Shown: positions 8,177 through 18,201, counted from the first letter of the stretch. The stretch: DNA of 64,000 bases from Halodesulfovibrio sp. (GCF_015482765.1 NZ_JADMLB010000012.1:1-64000), one strand, 5' to 3'. Notes: generated from the letters alone by a model not told the origin. A program made the numbers and translations.

Positions 8177-10508
8177 TTTGCGAGCGGTTGGGAAAAGCGT
8201 AGATCGTCGTGACGGTGTTGATAAGACAACAGGCCGTGCTCTTTTTACCAGTGATATGACATTCCCCGGAATGCTGCATGCAAAAGTGCTGCGCAGCCCG
8301 CATGCGCATGCCCGAATTGTTTCTATTGATACCTCGAAAGCTGAAAAGTTAGATGGCGTTAAAGCCGTGATGACGCATAAGAATGGCCCGAAGAATCTAT
8401 TTAATGCGGCTGCTCCTATGTTTCTAACTGTTTCAAATCTTGAACGGGTGCTGGATCAGTATTTGTTTGATGAAATAGTGCGGTATGTTGGCGATGAAGT
8501 TGCGGCGGTTGCTGCTACAACAGAAGCTATCGCAGAAAAAGCTCTGTCGTTAATAGAGGTAGAATACGAGTTGCTTCCGGCAGTGTTGGATGCTGAAGAA
8601 GCTATGAGCGAAAATGCTCCGGAATTGCATGCGGGTAAAGGGTGTACCCCGGAAGGAAAAAATATCCCGGGTGAAATTATCCGGATTCCATACGGTGACG
8701 TAGAAAAAGGGCTGAAAGAATCAGACGTTGTTATCGAAAAGTCTTTTACGTTACCGATTGTTAAACAAGTGCAGATGGAAACTCAGAGTGCTGTTGCTCA
8801 GGTAAGCGGCAGCGGTGATGTGACAGTGTGGTCAACGACACAGACACCTCATCCTTCCCGCGCTATTTTAGGGCAGGTCTTCGGTATTCCCGCAAGTAAG
8901 ATTCGTGTGCTTGCTCCTCCATATGTTGGTGGCGGTTTTGGCGTACGCATCGGGTTAAGCGGTTTAGCAGAAGCCATCGCCTTGGGCTTGGCATTACAGG
9001 CAAAGCGTCCTGTAAAAATGGTATACTCTCGCAAAGAAGATTTTATTGCATCAGACACTCGTCATCCGGCTACTGTTACCGTCAAGCTCGGAGCAAAAAA
9101 GGATGGCACATTCCACGCGCTGGATTTGAAAGGGATTTTTAACACCGGTGCTTATTGCGGCTTTGGAACCGAACTTCCCGGAGTCTGCGGGGCAATGACC
9201 CTTGCGATTTATCGTATCCCGCATCAACGTTATTTGGGACATAGCGTATATACCAACCGCACAAGCTCCGGTGCTATGCGTGGTTTTGGTAATCCTCAAG
9301 GGAACTTTGCTCTTGAACAGGTTGTGGACATGATGGCGGACGCGTTGGGCATGAGTCCGTACGAACTTCGTTTGAAAAATATTATGAAGGTCAATGATCC
9401 CTGGTGCCTGCCGTTCCCATGCTTGAGCACGGAGCTTGCCGAGTGCATGAAGCAGGCGTCAGAGAGTATTGGTTGGGAGAAGAGAGAGTCCCTAAAGGCT
9501 TCAGCACCGCACAAAGTGCGTGGTATGGGTATGGCTGTGGGAACACATGTAAGTAATGCATGGCCGTTTTGTGTAGATTATGACAACGCGTATTTTACTG
9601 TTCAGTCTGACGGAACTGTACATGTTGCCTCCGGTGTGCCTGAAATGGGTACAGGTGTGTGCACTTCATTGATTCAGATTGCGGCAGATGCCTTCGGGAT
9701 AGACATGGACAGAATCTCGTTGTCGTTTGGCGATACGTTGACGACTCCGTTTGATATCGGCAGCCATGCCAGCCGTACCTGTTATGCAGCAGGTCTTGCT
9801 ATTAAAGAAGCAGCAGAAGATGCACGTGCGCAGATCTTTGACTATGTTGCTCCGTATTTTGATGTTACCCCTGAAATGGTAAGTTTGCAGGACGGGTACG
9901 TGTTCGTTTCATCTCTTTCTGATCCGGATGCGGCATCTGTAGTTTCTTTGGATGATGTAAAAGAGCATAAGCAAAGCAAAGTGTCATTGGAAAATATCGC
10001 GTACCACGCTCATGTACGAAACAAGCAGTTTATTAGTACAGGCAAGATAGTTCCAAAGAATGCACCGCCTTGGCATGTATGTTTTGCTGATGTGGAAGTG
10101 GATACCGAGACGGGCAAAGTGGATGTTCTGAATCTTGTGGCAGCACATGATGTGGGAACTGCCGTGAACCCGATGATCGTTGAAGGGCAGATTGAAGGCG
10201 GTGTAGTTCAAGGGTTAGGCTATGCGCTTACTGAAGAGATCCGCTACAATGACAGTGGAGTTCAGACTCACAGTAATATGCATAGTTACATGCTGCCGAC
10301 AGCAGAAGATATTCCACCTATGAAATCAATCATTGTGGAATCTCATGATCCAACAGGGCCGTTTGGAGCAAAAGGTGCTGGTGAGTGCAGTTTGGTTTGT
10401 CCGGCCTCAGCAATTGCCAATGCTCTTGCAAATGCAACTAATATTCGCTTTACGGAACTGCCGGCAACTCCAGAAAGGATTTTTGCGAAACTTCATCCAC
10501 AAAACTAA
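8169..10508 (+). CDS. molybdenum hydroxylase catalytic subunit (molybdopterin-binding, CoxL/XdhA type)
   Basis: The 779-residue catalytic subunit has the N-terminal aldehyde-oxidase a/b hammerhead (about residues 20-130) and the molybdopterin domain after that. Visible signatures are PPYVGGGFGVRIG (about 250), TSSGAMRGFGNPQ (about 365) and GPFGAKGAGECSL near the C-terminus. The Glu of GAKGAGE is the catalytic base in xanthine dehydrogenase. The motifs VAYRCSFR and AYRGAG that mark CO dehydrogenases are absent, so this is not CO dehydrogenase. No in-frame TGA is present, so selenium, if used, would be the labile non-selenocysteine form installed through YqeB/YqeC. The substrate is not identifiable. 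An intrinsic terminator follows at 10598. Confidence 0.92.
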   Translation: MANLRAVGKSVDRRDGVDKTTGRALFTSDMTFPGMLHAKVLRSPHAHARIVSIDTSKAEKLDGVKAVMTHKNGPKNLFNAAAPMFLTVSNLERVLDQYLFDEIVRYVGDEVAAVAATTEAIAEKALSLIEVEYELLPAVLDAEEAMSENAPELHAGKGCTPEGKNIPGEIIRIPYGDVEKGLKESDVVIEKSFTLPIVKQVQMETQSAVAQVSGSGDVTVWSTTQTPHPSRAILGQVFGIPASKIRVLAPPYVGGGFGVRIGLSGLAEAIALGLALQAKRPVKMVYSRKEDFIASDTRHPATVTVKLGAKKDGTFHALDLKGIFNTGAYCGFGTELPGVCGAMTLAIYRIPHQRYLGHSVYTNRTSSGAMRGFGNPQGNFALEQVVDMMADALGMSPYELRLKNIMKVNDPWCLPFPCLSTELAECMKQASESIGWEKRESLKASAPHKVRGMGMAVGTHVSNAWPFCVDYDNAYFTVQSDGTVHVASGVPEMGTGVCTSLIQIAADAFGIDMDRISLSFGDTLTTPFDIGSHASRTCYAAGLAIKEAAEDARAQIFDYVAPYFDVTPEMVSLQDGYVFVSSLSDPDAASVVSLDDVKEHKQSKVSLENIAYHAHVRNKQFISTGKIVPKNAPPWHVCFADVEVDTETGKVDVLNLVAAHDVGTAVNPMIVEGQIEGGVVQGLGYALTEEIRYNDSGVQTHSNMHSYMLPTAEDIPPMKSIIVESHDPTGPFGAKGAGECSLVCPASAIANALANATNIRFTELPATPERIFAKLHPQN

Positions 10509-10935
10509 TTAGAAATTATTAATAATTACAGATTTCTACAGAGATGCTCCTCCGAGGGCTTTGTGAGAAGATGTAATTGTATATAGCCTTACTTGCGAAA
10601 AGCCCTGATGTAATCAGGGCTTTTTTTATGGCTGTTTTCTTAGATGATGACGGGGGCGAAAGAGAATTGCATGAAGATAATGGTTATGAAAGGGAAAGTA
10701 CTTGATGAAGGCGGGTGTTATGATTGCATATATAATAGGAAAAGAGTGTATTAATTGTATGTTACAGTAACGTGCAGGTTATATGCTCGGAGTTTGTATA
10801 GGGTTAAGCATGGTCATAGCCATTATATATAAACAGAGAGTTGTTTCTTCCACTTTTCTGAGTAGGTGTTCTCCTCAGTTGTAACGGACATAAATGCTGT
10901 GTTGATCGGGATTCATGTAAAAATAATTAAATGGG
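10509..10935. other. intergenic region between the hydroxylase and polysaccharide operons
   Basis: The gap is 427 bp. It begins with the terminator at 10598-10628; the rest is AT-rich and should hold the promoter of the NfrB-like operon. I see no ORF, no riboswitch-like fold I can name, and no sigma-54 consensus. Confidence 0.4.
10598..10628 (+). terminator. rho-independent terminator of the hydroxylase operon
   Basis: AGCCCTGAT / ATCAGGGCT perfect 9-bp stem with a GTA loop followed by seven T. Confidence 0.9.
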
Positions 10936-13191
10936 ATGCATATGTTAAATGAAGTAGGGATCATTCTATTTTTGGTATTAAAGATCGTCTTTATTTTAAT
11001 TGCATTAATCTTTGTTATCAGCGGGATCGATGAGTTCTTTATAGATCTTTGTTACTTCTTCCGAGAGACCTATCGAAAGATATTTATTACCAGCCATCAT
11101 AAACGGTTAACCGAAGAACAACTGTTGGCAAAGCCTGAACAGTCCATAGCAATTATGATCCCTTGCTGGGATGAATCGTCGGTTATTCGTCGTATGCTTG
11201 AGAATACAATTAAAACTGTCACATATTCAAATTATACGATTTTTGTGGGAACGTATCCGAATGATGCGGCAACCCGTGATGAAGTCGAAAAAGTTCGAGA
11301 ACAGTTTGGCGGGGTGGAATGTATTGTAACTCCCCATGAAGGTCCTACTTGTAAGGCCGATTGTTTGAACTGGATTTATGATGGAATTCTTGCCCACGAA
11401 AAAGAGCACAATAAGAAGTTTGATATTTTCGTGTTAGAAGACTCCGAAGATATTCTGCATCCACTCTTATTAAAATTGTGCAACTACATTATTCCGAAAC
11501 TCGATATGGTTCAGTTGCCTGTTCACCCCATGCCGCGACATTGGACTAATTTTACCGGTAACCATTATCTGGATGAATTTGCAGAAAGCCATACTCGAGA
11601 CCTCATTGTTCGCGAGGCTCTGACAGGTGCTATTCCTTCTGCTGGAGTAGGGACAGCATTAAGTCGTCGTACGTTACAGCTTGTTTCTGAAAAAAGTAAA
11701 TTTGAGCTGTTTGATACCAAGTCACTGACAGAAGATTATGAGTTTGGACTTCGAATTAAAGAGCTTGGTTTGAAGCAGGCATTTGTTCGGCAGTGGGTAT
11801 GGCGAAATCGAATGGTTTCCGGAAGGTTAACAGGTACTCCCAAACAAAAAAGAGTGCAGGAATTTATCTCGATTCGTGAATATTTTCCAAACACTTTTCA
11901 TGAAGCGGTTCGACAAAAAACTCGCTGGGTAATGGGCATTGCATTGCAAGGCTGGGAGCATATGGGATGGAAGGGCGGTCTTGCATCACGCTATATGTTA
12001 TGGCGTGACAGAAAGACTCTTGTAACCAACCTAGCAAACTTTTTAGGTAATATTCTCTTTGTTCTAATTTTAGGGCTGTTTATCTACAACATGGTGACAG
12101 ACACCTATATGCTTCCGCCACTGGTGGACGATTCGTTAGAGTCTGTTGTTATTATATCTATTTGTATGTTCTTCCTCTTCTGGAGAATCTTTATGCGCAT
12201 GGCGTTTGTGGTGCGAACATACAATTGGTTCCAAGGGGTACTTTCAATTCCTCGTTTATTCTGGGGGAACATTATCAACTTTATCGCAACGGTAAAGGCT
12301 ATTTCACAATACACTAGAATGCGAGCAACGGGTAAACCGATTGTTTGGGATAAGACCTGTCACGTATATCCTTCAGAGACAGAGTTACGAGCTTACCGCC
12401 GTAAGCTCGGTGACCTTCTGGTAGACCGACACTTCCTTACTATTGAACAGTTGCATACTGCTTTGAAAGAAAAAAGTAAGTCCCAAAAGAGGCTTGGCGA
12501 AGTTCTTGTTGATCTAGGCTATATTACAGAAGATCAGCTGGTACAGACTCTTGGGGTGCAATTTAGTTTGGAAACACATGAAGTTGATCCGTATAGTACT
12601 CCTCTTGAATTGTTGGAACTCATTCCAGCCAGACTTGCTGTAAAATATAAAGTTTTCCCGATTGCTTTAGAGAATGGCCGGCTGATTGTAGCAACGAATG
12701 ACATTATTGATGAGAGTGCCTTGCACGATCTTGAAAAGGCATTGGGGTACGCCATTACACTGCGACTGGCGACCCGAAGTGATATTTCATTTGCGATACG
12801 CAGAGGGTATGAGCGCAAGTTTAATATTAAGCACTCAGACTTTCTTGGCAAAATGCTTGTTAATGAAGGGAAAATTACTTCTGAGCAACTGACAGAAGCA
12901 CTACGTGCGCAGCGCAGACAATATCTTCCTCTTGGAGAAATTTTAGTAAGACAAAAGGTGCTGACAGAAGAGCGATTTGCTGAAGCGAAAAATGAGTTCC
13001 TTGAGCAAACGGAATACAAGCGGATTGGAGAGTATTTGCTTGCCCGGGAAATAATAAGCGCAGCACAGTTGAATTCAGCACTGAAGCAACAAGAAAAACA
13101 TAGTCCTTTGCTTGGTGAAGTGCTTGTACAACAAGGGGTTATTTCACCGAAAACCCTTGATCATTACCTTAGCGTTTGGGAGATCAAGTAA
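10936..13191 (+). CDS. NfrB-like membrane glycosyltransferase with C-terminal MshEN (c-di-GMP-type) repeats
   Basis: The 751-residue inner-membrane family 2 glycosyltransferase has an N-terminal membrane helix (about 7-30) and a catalytic domain with VLEDSEDI (about 166-173) and the processive QKTRWVMG motif (QxxRW, about 324). Several more helices follow at about 360-470. From about residue 485 it carries repeated MshEN-type half-units (RKLGDLLVDR, KRLGEVLVDLGYIT, DFLGKMLVNEGKIT, LPLGEILVRQ, KRIGEYLLAR, PLLGEVLVQQGVIS). In E. coli NfrB the single MshEN domain binds c-di-GMP and switches on synthesis of the phage N4 glycan receptor. An alternative start at ATG 10942 has better spacing to GGGA. 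The stop overlaps the next start (TAATG). Confidence 0.85.
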   Translation: MHMLNEVGIILFLVLKIVFILIALIFVISGIDEFFIDLCYFFRETYRKIFITSHHKRLTEEQLLAKPEQSIAIMIPCWDESSVIRRMLENTIKTVTYSNYTIFVGTYPNDAATRDEVEKVREQFGGVECIVTPHEGPTCKADCLNWIYDGILAHEKEHNKKFDIFVLEDSEDILHPLLLKLCNYIIPKLDMVQLPVHPMPRHWTNFTGNHYLDEFAESHTRDLIVREALTGAIPSAGVGTALSRRTLQLVSEKSKFELFDTKSLTEDYEFGLRIKELGLKQAFVRQWVWRNRMVSGRLTGTPKQKRVQEFISIREYFPNTFHEAVRQKTRWVMGIALQGWEHMGWKGGLASRYMLWRDRKTLVTNLANFLGNILFVLILGLFIYNMVTDTYMLPPLVDDSLESVVIISICMFFLFWRIFMRMAFVVRTYNWFQGVLSIPRLFWGNIINFIATVKAISQYTRMRATGKPIVWDKTCHVYPSETELRAYRRKLGDLLVDRHFLTIEQLHTALKEKSKSQKRLGEVLVDLGYITEDQLVQTLGVQFSLETHEVDPYSTPLELLELIPARLAVKYKVFPIALENGRLIVATNDIIDESALHDLEKALGYAITLRLATRSDISFAIRRGYERKFNIKHSDFLGKMLVNEGKITSEQLTEALRAQRRQYLPLGEILVRQKVLTEERFAEAKNEFLEQTEYKRIGEYLLAREIISAAQLNSALKQQEKHSPLLGEVLVQQGVISPKTLDHYLSVWEIK

Positions 13192-16100
13192 TGTATCGAT
13201 TTATTACTGTTATGACCTTGTTAGTGTTGTTCTCCATTCCAAATGTTGTACTTGCGGAACCCGCTCCTGTTAAAAGAAATTGGATTGAGCGGCAGATAAT
13301 ACACTTGAAAGTGTATCCGCATAGGGCAAAGGCCTATAGTTATCTCAAAGAAGATAAGCCGAAAGAAGCTGCGGCGGAGTTTGCCAAGGTTCTTGAAATT
13401 GATCCTTATGATACAAATGTACGTTTGGATTATTCTCAAACGTTGTATGACCTTGGTGAATATTCTCAGGCAAAAGTTCAGGCTATGGAAGTTCTCAAGC
13501 TGTTACCGGAAAGCGGTGGGGCTTTGATGCTTGCAGTAAGTTCTTTGCAAAAGTTGGGAAATAATTCGGAAGCGTTGGATTTACTGCTTGGCACGTTAAA
13601 GAAAGGTGTTCTTTCACAAAAGGCACAGGAAAATGCTTTTGTCAGTGCGGTTGATCTTCTTATTAAACAAAAAGAATATGCATTGTTATTGAATGTAGTG
13701 GGTAATGAAAAGAACATATTATTCCCTGCAAAACACGACTATATTCTTGGTCTCGCTTATAAAGGGGCAGGAGAGCTTGATAAGGCTCGAGCTGCTTATG
13801 AAAAAGCCTTGGCATATACAGGGGATGATGCCCTTTCAAAAGAAGACAGGCTTGTTGCATTAAGTGATGTTGCGGATATTTTGATTCAATCTAAAGAGTA
13901 CGATAAAGCGCAGAAGATTTTGCTTGAAGCTCGTACTCTTGCTCCTGATTTAATGTCCATAACTTACCGATTGGCAGAGATTTCATATGATACAGAGCAA
14001 TATGAAAAGGCATTGCAGTGGATAAATCTCTCCTTAAAAGATGAGCAGACTTCGAAGCAGCTGTTGCTTAAAGCATTTATTTTAGAAGAGCTTGGTGAAA
14101 GTGCACAAGCGTTGATTCTTTTTGACAGGCTTGTGAAGTCAGCTTCTACAAAAAAAGAAAAAGCAGAACTTTTTATTCAAAAAGGTTTTGTTGCCATGAA
14201 AGTGGGGAATAATGAAGCGGCAATACTAGCATTTAAAGAGTCTATATCTGTAATGCCTACAACAGAAGCCATGGAAGCACTTGCGACAGCGCAGGGACTA
14301 AATGGCGAGTGGGCAATGGCAGTAGAGACGTATACATTGTTGCTTTCTCATCTAAGTGATGGAGCAGAAAAATCCCGTGCCCGTATGCAGCTTGGTATTG
14401 CATACATTAAGCTTGGTAATGATTCTGAGGCCATTTCACAATTGGTTAAAGCTAGAGACTCCGGTCATCTTTCAGCAAAAGATCAGGAAGCAGTTTTGCA
14501 AAATCTTGGATTTTTGTATTACCGCTCTAAACAATATGCAGCTGCAGAAAAGGCTTTTCTTGAAGCATTGGCACAACAGCCGGACAATGATGAAACATTG
14601 TTGGCATTAGGACGTGCACAGCTGGATGCGGGACAATATAAAGATGCGATTGAAACCTTTACGAAGCTTGATAAACAGCAGCATGACTTCGCAGTCTCAA
14701 TGCTTCTTGCCTATGCATATGAGAAGGATGGGCAGCCTGCCAAAGCTGCAGCAATCTACAAGTCAGTGCTTGAGTCTGAAATATTGCCGGGTGAAAACAC
14801 CATGGTTGTGCTTGAACGTATGGCCACTCTTGAAAGCGTGTATGGCAGAAAACAGGCTGCGGGAGATCTTTACCTTAAAGCGTATGACGCTGCTGAGAAA
14901 AAAGATCCAACATTACTGCTGCGAGCTGGTGAATCGTATTATGGTGCAAAACAGTATCCAAGCGCATTGCAGGTTCTTCATAGATATCTGAAAGTAGCCC
15001 CTAACGCTGATAATTATCAAGCCTACAGTATGATGGGTGCGATATATTCAAAGCAGGGGAAAACTGCAGAAGCAATATCTGCATACAAGAGAGCGCTTGC
15101 TTCTTCAAAGTTAACTCCTAAACAACGCAAAACCATTTTGGTAAGTCTTGGCTACATGTCTATTGCCATGGGAAAAGTAGACGAAGGTGTTAACTACATG
15201 CAGCAGGCAATTGCTGTCGGTGGTGAAGACATGCAGCTGCGGCTAGAGATTGGTTTAGCTTTGTATAGTGCTGAAAAGTATCCAGAAGCTATAGAGCAGT
15301 TGCGGCGGGCTAAAGAGCTTGGAGCCGGGTACGAAGCAGATACCACACTTGGTTTCTGCTATGAAAAACTTAATAAGCCCGGTCTTGCTCTGCATTACAT
15401 GAAACAGGCAGAGCTCAGTGCTCCACCAGATGTATTGCTGAAGTCTGATGAGATATACAATCAGCTTGGTTTTCTTTATTCGAGCGAAAAAAGTTACCTG
15501 TGTTCCATTGAATATTATCAGAGAGCATTGTGTGTTGTTCCTCGCCCTCTGACAGTGTTTAAGCTTGGACAGGTTCAACGGTTAGCAGGGCAGCATGGTG
15601 CTGCTGAAGCAACTTTGCTTTCAATTTCTCCTGAGCAACTGGAATCTGCTGAAACACGTATGCTCTATTACGAAGAGCTTGGACGGATCTACAAAGACGC
15701 TGAACAGTATGAGAAGGCGCAGGAAATATTCCGTAAGGGTATTGCCGAACAGGAAAGTGCAACAGGTTTTTACCTGTTAGGTCAATCTCAGGAAGCTGTG
15801 GAAGACCATAAAGGCGCTATTCAGTCGTTCCAGCGGGCAGTAGATTTGAATCCTGCAGAGCCTTACAAAACTTCACTTGGCTACGCATACTACAGAGATG
15901 GTGAGCTTGAAAAAGCAGCCTTAATCTTTGGAGAACTTCTTAAAAATGACTCTGATTATATAAGCCTTGCGGAAGACTTAGCGCATATTAACAAACAGTT
16001 ATGTCGCAATGATTTGTCGGTAGCATGGTTTAAAAGAGCCATTGATAACGCAGAGTATTATCCAAACGAGACAGAGGATTCTCTCCGTCGTAAAATCTAT

Positions 16101-16877
16101 GATTTTAAAGAAGAGATCCGTTACATAACAAACCGTTGGGACATTACAGGCTTCTATTCTTATTCACCGGATGATGCCAATTTCTTCTCAGATGCTCAGG
16201 GTGTTCAGGTAGGTGTATTGAATAACACTGCCGGTGTTGAAGTTGCCTATATTCCTCCAAAAATTGGTTTCCGTAATGCGCGGATTTTTGAATTGATTGC
16301 GCGTGTGAGCGTTAATCGCCTTGACAATGGTGTTGTAGATTTTGATGCTGATGGCACACAGGGTGCCGCAGGTCTCCGTTATAAGCCGTTTTCAGATTAT
16401 AATCTTGCCGTTGGCGTAGAGCGTCTTTTCAGAATTGGAGACAATGCTGAAGACAACACTCTGGTTCGAGTTATGGGATCGTTAGATGACGGCTGGGCAA
16501 TGAAGGCTGCTGAGTCTAATTGGAACTATACGTTCCTGTATGGTGAGTTTGATCAGTATGTTGAAGAAGATTCCCGATCCGTATTTCTCATTCATGGTCG
16601 TCAAGGCTGGACATGGAATGTTGCTGATCAATTGCTGATTTCTCCTCATGGCTACATTACGTATCAGGATGTTTTGCCTGACCGCGACGGGTTGAGTCAT
16701 GTTGAAGGCGGGCCGGCAATTTCTTTCCGCTGGCTTGAAGGTGAAGACGAGTACATTTCTTATAAAAGAGAATGGGAAGTGCTCGTTCGGTATACTTTCG
16801 GCAAATACACAAAGGACAACAATGATGGCAACGACGATTATTCCGGCGTGAGTGTCGCGTTGAGATTTAACTTCTAG
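13191..16877 (+). CDS. NfrA-like outer-membrane TPR protein with C-terminal beta-barrel
   Basis: The protein has about 1228 residues. The start at ATG 13191 overlaps the upstream stop codon (TAATG) and gives a clear signal peptide ending near VVLAEPAP. Residues from about 45 to 930 are tandem tetratricopeptide repeats with the usual alternating helix pattern (for example YEKALQWINLSLK, YKDAIETFTKLDK, AEAISAYKRALAS). The last 240 or so residues are beta-rich with alternating aromatic residues and end in VSVALRFNF. The terminal Phe is typical of barrels inserted by BAM. The layout is that of NfrA, BcsC and PgaA, which guide an exopolysaccharide through periplasm and outer membrane. It is the obvious secretion partner of the glycosyltransferase encoded just before it. 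Confidence 0.85.
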   Translation: MYRFITVMTLLVLFSIPNVVLAEPAPVKRNWIERQIIHLKVYPHRAKAYSYLKEDKPKEAAAEFAKVLEIDPYDTNVRLDYSQTLYDLGEYSQAKVQAMEVLKLLPESGGALMLAVSSLQKLGNNSEALDLLLGTLKKGVLSQKAQENAFVSAVDLLIKQKEYALLLNVVGNEKNILFPAKHDYILGLAYKGAGELDKARAAYEKALAYTGDDALSKEDRLVALSDVADILIQSKEYDKAQKILLEARTLAPDLMSITYRLAEISYDTEQYEKALQWINLSLKDEQTSKQLLLKAFILEELGESAQALILFDRLVKSASTKKEKAELFIQKGFVAMKVGNNEAAILAFKESISVMPTTEAMEALATAQGLNGEWAMAVETYTLLLSHLSDGAEKSRARMQLGIAYIKLGNDSEAISQLVKARDSGHLSAKDQEAVLQNLGFLYYRSKQYAAAEKAFLEALAQQPDNDETLLALGRAQLDAGQYKDAIETFTKLDKQQHDFAVSMLLAYAYEKDGQPAKAAAIYKSVLESEILPGENTMVVLERMATLESVYGRKQAAGDLYLKAYDAAEKKDPTLLLRAGESYYGAKQYPSALQVLHRYLKVAPNADNYQAYSMMGAIYSKQGKTAEAISAYKRALASSKLTPKQRKTILVSLGYMSIAMGKVDEGVNYMQQAIAVGGEDMQLRLEIGLALYSAEKYPEAIEQLRRAKELGAGYEADTTLGFCYEKLNKPGLALHYMKQAELSAPPDVLLKSDEIYNQLGFLYSSEKSYLCSIEYYQRALCVVPRPLTVFKLGQVQRLAGQHGAAEATLLSISPEQLESAETRMLYYEELGRIYKDAEQYEKAQEIFRKGIAEQESATGFYLLGQSQEAVEDHKGAIQSFQRAVDLNPAEPYKTSLGYAYYRDGELEKAALIFGELLKNDSDYISLAEDLAHINKQLCRNDLSVAWFKRAIDNAEYYPNETEDSLRRKIYDFKEEIRYITNRWDITGFYSYSPDDANFFSDAQGVQVGVLNNTAGVEVAYIPPKIGFRNARIFELIARVSVNRLDNGVVDFDADGTQGAAGLRYKPFSDYNLAVGVERLFRIGDNAEDNTLVRVMGSLDDGWAMKAAESNWNYTFLYGEFDQYVEEDSRSVFLIHGRQGWTWNVADQLLISPHGYITYQDVLPDRDGLSHVEGGPAISFRWLEGEDEYISYKREWEVLVRYTFGKYTKDNNDGNDDYSGVSVALRFNF

Positions 16878-16887
16878 AGGGTGCAAC

Positions 16888-17919
16888 ATGATACGTCGTC
16901 TTTATTTGATTTTAGGTGCTTGTGTTCTAGCTTTGTCCCTTGTTTTCCCGAGCTCTGGTTTTGCAATGCAAGGTGTTTCAGGAACCTTCTTTCAACCCAC
17001 TAATGCGATGAAGTCGTGGGATGATACAACCTGGGATACTCTTTTTGCGACATATCAACGACTCGGTATTTGCGAAATCATTGTTCAGTGGGTGGTCTTT
17101 GAAGAAGGAGAACCTGACCCCGAAATTACTCCGGAATCAGCAGAGGCACAGGATGCAGCAGATACAAAACAGGCCGTAGTGCATGACCTTTCTGTTATTG
17201 AAAAAGTACTTAGCTATGCAGAATGTTATGGCATGCATGTTACTATCGGTGGGTTCTTTATCAATTCATACTGGACCAGATTGAATGCCGAGCCGGAGAT
17301 CCTTCAGGTGCATCTTATGCGAGTCCGCAGGGAAACCGTGAAGGTTATAGAGCAGCTTGCTCCACGTTTGACATGTTCTCCGGCTTTTGCCGGATGGTAT
17401 CTATCTCAGGAAATTGACGATCGAACTTGGTTGGGTAAGCAGCGTTCGGCTATTTTATGTACATTTATTAAAGATATGTATCGGGAGCTGGATGCACTTG
17501 TTTCTAATCGGCCAATGTCCATTTCTGCATTTTCCAATGGTTGGGCGTCACCGCAAACACTTGGCGAGTTTTGGCGAACTGTTGCTGATGAAACAGGTAT
17601 AGTGCGTGTGCTTTTTCAGGATGGTGTAGGTGTAAAAAAACTTACTGTTGCTGAAGCACCAATTTATTTGAATGCACTTCAGCAGGAAATGGCTGGAGCC
17701 TGCTGTGCTATTCAACCTGTTGTTGAAATTTTTACACAGTTGGAGGGAGATGTTTTTAAAGCAGAACCTGCTTCTTTGAAACGTATCAAAGCTCAACTGC
17801 GTGAAGAACTTCCGTTTGCTCCTAATGGCGTGATGCTGTTTAGCGTTGCTGAATATATGAGCCCTATCGGGGGTGAAAAGGCTGAAGCATTGCTTCATAA
17901 GGTGCTTACTGAAAGATAA
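16888..17919 (+). CDS. secreted DUF4434 (TIM-barrel, glycosidase-like) protein
   Basis: The 343-residue protein has a signal peptide (residues 1 to about 27, ending SSGFA). It then reads GVSGTFFQPTNAMKSWDDTTW, the usual opening of DUF4434 domains, which are predicted (beta/alpha)8 barrels related to glycoside hydrolases. Candidate acidic residues include the Glu in EIIVQWVVFEEGE and in GWYLSQEIDD. It starts 10 nt after the TPR gene with GAGGGTGC before the ATG, so it belongs to the same operon. A role in trimming or modifying the exported polysaccharide in the periplasm, as PgaB does for PGA, is an inference. A strong terminator closes the operon. Confidence 0.75.
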   Translation: MIRRLYLILGACVLALSLVFPSSGFAMQGVSGTFFQPTNAMKSWDDTTWDTLFATYQRLGICEIIVQWVVFEEGEPDPEITPESAEAQDAADTKQAVVHDLSVIEKVLSYAECYGMHVTIGGFFINSYWTRLNAEPEILQVHLMRVRRETVKVIEQLAPRLTCSPAFAGWYLSQEIDDRTWLGKQRSAILCTFIKDMYRELDALVSNRPMSISAFSNGWASPQTLGEFWRTVADETGIVRVLFQDGVGVKKLTVAEAPIYLNALQQEMAGACCAIQPVVEIFTQLEGDVFKAEPASLKRIKAQLREELPFAPNGVMLFSVAEYMSPIGGEKAEALLHKVLTER

Positions 17920-17971
17920 ACGAGCGTGAAGGGTGAGCTGTTTGTGTGACAGTTCCTATGTAAGATATGTG

Positions 17972-18007
17972 AAAAAGCCCGCGCAGTGTGTACTGCGCGG
18001 GCTTTTT
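17972..18007. terminator. bidirectional rho-independent terminator of the polysaccharide operon
   Basis: AAAAAGCCCGCGCAGT / ACTGCGCGGGCTTTTT, a GC-rich perfect stem with a short loop and A/T tracts on both sides. Confidence 0.93.
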
Positions 18008-18166
18008 GGTACGGGGATAAGCTGGATTCTCTTGCTGCGATGAACCAACTCTGTTTATGCATGGATAACTGGTGTCTTCCATAGACGCAGGCCGCTGTCA
18101 TGAACTATCAGGACGACAGTTGCCAGAATGATGTACTGCAGTGGGTTAGCTGCAAAAATGATAAGC

Positions 18167-18201
18167 AGACATGCACACCAGTTTCAATGGTATGCATGTC
18201 T
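18167..18201 (-). terminator. probable terminator downstream of the aminotransferase gene
   Basis: AGACATGCACACCA / TGGTATGCATGTCT (one mismatch) with a 7-nt loop. On the minus strand a short T-run follows about 6 nt beyond the stem. It lies about 40 bp after the aminotransferase stop codon. Confidence 0.55.

Noticed and set aside
8169-10508. Aerobic-type CO dehydrogenase large subunit
   Set aside because: The CoxL active-site loop VAYRCSFR is absent; only the general molybdenum hydroxylase motifs are present.
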